Shown: positions 15,339-17,314 of the stretch, one piece after another
Layout: every line of letters begins with the position of its first letter
Numbering within the stretch: the stretch's first letter is position 1
Source of the DNA: Enterobacterales bacterium
GTDB lineage: Bacteria > Pseudomonadota > Gammaproteobacteria > Enterobacterales > Succinivibrionaceae
Direction of reading: 5' to 3'
Assembly: GCA_900768635.1 (NCBI GenBank)
Contig: CAAGDP010000210.1
Span: 1 to 17,314 of the forward strand
Length of the DNA: 17,314 bases
The notes under the pieces: model-generated
Told to the model about the DNA's origin: nothing
Database searches by the model: none
The model's input: the letters and a program-made list of their open reading frames with translations, nothing else
Position numbers and translations under genes: made by a program

Positions 15339-15815
15339 ATGGATACAGTACCTATGACTGTGCACGGTGCAGAAATGCTCCGTCAGGAACTTGAACATCT
15401 GAAGACTGTGGAAAGACCCCAGGTGGTTCAGGATATAGCTGAAGCAAGAGAACATGGAGATCTTAAGGAGAATTCCGAGTATCACGCCGCCCGGGAGCAT
15501 CAGGGTATGATTGAAGCCCGTATCAGAGATATTGAAGGAAAGCTTTCTAATGCTCAGATAATTGATGTTACTAAAATCAAAAATGACGGTAAGGTAATTT
15601 TCGGCTCTACTGTAACTGTTTACCGTCCGGATCAGGATAAGGAAATTGTTTATAAGATTGTAGGCGAAGATGAAGCAGATCTTAAGAAAAATCTTATATC
15701 TGTCTATACTCCTATTGCCAAGGGATTAATTGGCAAGGAAATAGATGATGAGGTTACCATTCAGGTTCCTGCCGGATCATTGAAGTTTGAAATTGTTGAT
15801 GTTCAGTACATCTGA
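15339..15815 (+). CDS. greA: transcription elongation factor GreA
   Basis: GreA enters the RNA polymerase secondary channel and stimulates cleavage of backtracked RNA. The product has 158 residues, the same as E. coli. An N-terminal coiled coil carries the catalytic acidic tip, D41 and E44, in EAREHGDLKENSEYHAAREH. The C-terminal FKBP-like domain ends in LKFEIVDVQYI. The start at 15339 matches the family opening (MDTVPMT versus MQAIPMT). AGGA lies 12 nt upstream, inside the end of dnaJ. The 8-nt gap implies co-transcription with dnaJ, which would place greA in the heat-shock transcript, an arrangement different from E. coli. Confidence 0.98.
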   Translation: MDTVPMTVHGAEMLRQELEHLKTVERPQVVQDIAEAREHGDLKENSEYHAAREHQGMIEARIRDIEGKLSNAQIIDVTKIKNDGKVIFGSTVTVYRPDQDKEIVYKIVGEDEADLKKNLISVYTPIAKGLIGKEIDDEVTIQVPAGSLKFEIVDVQYI

Positions 15816-15837
15816 TTTTAAGGTTCATTCCCAGTGA

Positions 15838-15880
15838 AAAATGCCGAGATCTGTTATATTCAGGTTTCGGCATTTTCTCT
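15838..15880 (+). terminator. rho-independent terminator of dnaJ-greA
   Basis: AAAATGCCGA (15838-15847) pairs with TCGGCATTTT (15867-15876) over 10 bp, with a 19-nt loop and a short T-run within the right arm. It starts 22 nt after the greA stop. The A-rich left flank could also let it act on the other strand. Confidence 0.82.
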
Positions 15881-15913
15881 ATGAATCCCCGCTGATTACA
15901 CCTTGATATTAAT

Positions 15914-15936
15914 TCGGGATCCCGAGATTAAATCTC
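15914..15936. other. paired palindromes upstream of cmoA
   Basis: A perfect 12-bp palindrome, TCGGGATCCCGA (15914-15925), is overlapped at its end by a second inverted repeat, GAGATT (15924-15929) and AATCTC (15931-15936). They sit about 45 nt before the candidate -35 box, a possible regulator site. No known operator is recognised. Confidence 0.35.
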
Positions 15937-15978
15937 CGGTGGTGAAGGTCGCTGAATATTTTCAGTGGAATATTACAT

Positions 15979-16008
15979 TTGTGAAAACAGATTCCGGTGT
16001 GGCATAAT
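15979..16008 (+). promoter_or_regulatory. candidate promoter of cmoA
   Basis: TTGTGA (15979-15984), an 18-nt spacer and CATAAT (16003-16008). It lies after the greA terminator and predicts a leader of about 125 nt. Confidence 0.5.
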
Positions 16009-16141
16009 TTAGAGGATCTTTCTGAGCAGGGTGTTACAGACAGGAAGACTTCAGTTTTATACGGTTTCAGAAGATTCTGTCAGTATTTATTCAGATCCGG
16101 GAGCAGGATCTTTTTTATTACAAATGAATATAGGTGGTTTC

Positions 16142-16879
16142 ATGTCCGCAGATCAAGCTGATCATGTTTTTGAAAATTCCGATCCCGGTGTGGGTTCATT
16201 CTGTTTTGACGATACTGTGGCCGAAGTATTTTCGGATATGGCCAGCAGATCAATCCCCGGTTATGGAACCATAGCTGATACTATCGGCAGGATTGGGGCT
16301 GTTTATGCCACCAGAGAAACGTCTATTTATGATCTTGGTTGTTCTCTGGGAGAAGTGACCTTATCTCTCCGGCGCAGGATCAATCCTGATCTTAAGAACA
16401 GAATTATAGCGGTGGATAATTCACCGGCGATGATCGAACGTTGTCGCAGTCGAATTATGGCTTATCGTTCCGCTGTTCCTGTGGAAATAGTGCTGGGGGA
16501 TATCGGAGATATTAAAATAGAAAATGCTTCCGTGGCAGTACTTAATTTTGTTCTCCAGTTTATAGATCCCTCCTGCAGAAATCAGATCCTCAGGAAAATA
16601 TGCGACGGCCTTAATCCGGGAGGGATCCTTATTATCAGTGAAAAGCTCCATCAGGAAGATTCGGTTCTGGAAGATCTTCTTACTGATCTGTATCTTGATT
16701 TTAAACGTTCCAACGGATACAGTGAATTGGAGATCAGTCGCAAAAGAACAGCCCTGGAAAATGTACTGATCCCTGATACCTGGAATGATCTTTCCCATCG
16801 TCTGACTAAAGCCGGATTTTCTCATGTGGGCAGGTGGTTTCAGACCTATAATTTTTGTTCCTGCATAGCCATTAAGTAA
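16142..16879 (+). CDS. cmoA: carboxy-S-adenosyl-L-methionine synthase CmoA
   Basis: CmoA makes carboxy-SAM from SAM and prephenate. CmoB then uses it to form the cmo5U wobble base in tRNA. The 245 residues match the E. coli protein end to end: FCFDDTVAEVFSDM, RSIPGY, the SAM-binding YDLGCSLGEVTLS (63-75), IAVDNSPAMIERC (89-101), GDIGDI (119-124), VLNFVLQFIDPS and KRSNGYSELEISRKR. The ATG at 16142 is preferred: AGGTGG lies 4 nt upstream and the product then has the family's length. The frame is open back to 16031, but those 37 extra residues are unlike the family. cmoB is not in this window, although the two are often adjacent. Confidence 0.96.
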   Translation: MSADQADHVFENSDPGVGSFCFDDTVAEVFSDMASRSIPGYGTIADTIGRIGAVYATRETSIYDLGCSLGEVTLSLRRRINPDLKNRIIAVDNSPAMIERCRSRIMAYRSAVPVEIVLGDIGDIKIENASVAVLNFVLQFIDPSCRNQILRKICDGLNPGGILIISEKLHQEDSVLEDLLTDLYLDFKRSNGYSELEISRKRTALENVLIPDTWNDLSHRLTKAGFSHVGRWFQTYNFCSCIAIK

Positions 16880-17021
16880 TTTTCAGAATATTCGGTTTTG
16901 CCTTGAGGCTGTAAGTGATGCTGAAATTCTGGTTCTACGTAATTTTGGGTTGATAAGAGTGAGATGGCTACAAACGCAGAAAGCATAAGCAAATATCACT
17001 ATATAAAGGCAAAATGTAAGT

Positions 17022-17083
17022 TATAATCACCTCATATTGACCGGTACCGTTGTAATAGTTTTTAATGCATACTGCATTCCGGT
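17022..17083 (+). promoter_or_regulatory. possible promoter and leader hairpin before the last gene
   Basis: A perfect TATAAT (17022-17027) has no good -35 box at the right distance. Downstream, AATGCA (17064-17069) pairs with TGCATT (17073-17078), and outer ACCGG (17040-17044) can pair with CCGGT (17079-17083). The leader would be about 120 nt. No terminator for cmoA was found in this spacer. Confidence 0.35.
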
Positions 17084-17151
17084 TATTAGTGACTGAGCCT
17101 TAAGGATCCCAGGGTCATTCTGCAGGTTTTGAGACCTATTGGAGAAATATT

Positions 17152-17314
17152 ATGCAGGAAACCGCTATGGAACAAGCGGTAACAGTAGGTGAAGAAGATT
17201 TTAAAACCTTAACAGATCTTGATTTTGCCTATATAGATAAAACCGGCTCAATTGAAAAGTTCTTCGTATCTCCCAAAGAAAACGGCAAACGAACAGGTTC
17301 ATCACTAACATCAG
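17152..17314 (+). CDS. AAA-ATPase-like protein, 5' end only
   Basis: The reading frame opens at ATG 17152, with GGAG 7 nt upstream, and runs off the window after 54 codons. The segment VTVGEEDFKTLTDLDFAYID followed by KTGSIEKFF fits the N-terminal signature of the AAA-ATPase-like family (Pfam AAA-ATPase_like). There the pattern is a short I/VxxFxxL stretch, then YYVDKT, then the Walker A region. Those proteins often end in a PD-(D/E)XK nuclease-like domain. They are abundant in many copies in gut anaerobes and their role is not settled. The part that would prove the assignment lies outside the window. Confidence 0.66.
   Translation, partial: MQETAMEQAVTVGEEDFKTLTDLDFAYIDKTGSIEKFFVSPKENGKRTGSSLTS

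Noticed and set aside
16031..16141. N-terminal extension of cmoA
   Set aside because: The 37 extra residues do not resemble CmoA, whereas ATG 16142 has a good ribosome site and gives the family length.
1..17314. CRISPR arrays, tRNA or rRNA genes
   Set aside because: No regularly spaced repeats, cloverleaf-like sequence or rRNA segment was found on reading both strands.

Overview
The window carries a chromosomal stretch of a gammaproteobacterium. BamE, CmoA, RnfH, GreA and a sigma-32-type grpE promoter all point there. The order rnfH> <bamE <recN <nadK grpE> dnaK> dnaJ> is the arrangement known around these genes in E. coli and relatives. The moderate-to-low GC, an acetate kinase, and the start of an AAA-ATPase-like gene typical of gut and rumen anaerobes suggest a fermentative member of Aeromonadales, perhaps Succinivibrionaceae. 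That placement is inference.

Layout. 1-410 is gene-free and holds one hairpin resembling an IS200/IS605 end. 459-2741 (-) is ppk, with its own promoter and terminator. 3021-5159 (+) encodes a large lipoprotein with a subtilisin/kexin-like S8 fold in which every catalytic position has been replaced, so it looks like a pseudoprotease. 5510-6724 (+) is ackA without pta, behind a good sigma-70 promoter and a long leader. 6843-7130 (+) is rnfH, convergent with the nadK-recN-bamE group (10244 down to 7212, -).

Between nadK and grpE lie about 1.15 kb. Most of the half next to nadK is a frameshifted relic of an IS607-family serine recombinase (TnpA). The rest holds a compact inverted-repeat structure of unknown nature. 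A textbook heat-shock promoter at 11341-11370 then drives grpE and probably dnaK. Two hairpins, one a strong terminator with a possible competing pairing, separate dnaK from dnaJ. greA follows dnaJ after 8 nt, so it probably shares that transcript, and a terminator closes the group. cmoA (tRNA wobble modification) follows from its own promoter. The window ends inside the 5' part of an AAA-ATPase-like gene.

Together the right half is a protein-folding and transcription-fidelity block: GrpE-DnaK-DnaJ, then GreA. The middle is a housekeeping group: NAD kinase, RecN for DNA repair, BamE for outer-membrane assembly. The most unusual items are the dead subtilase lipoprotein, the IS607 relic that has split nadK from grpE, and the possible attenuator between dnaK and dnaJ.
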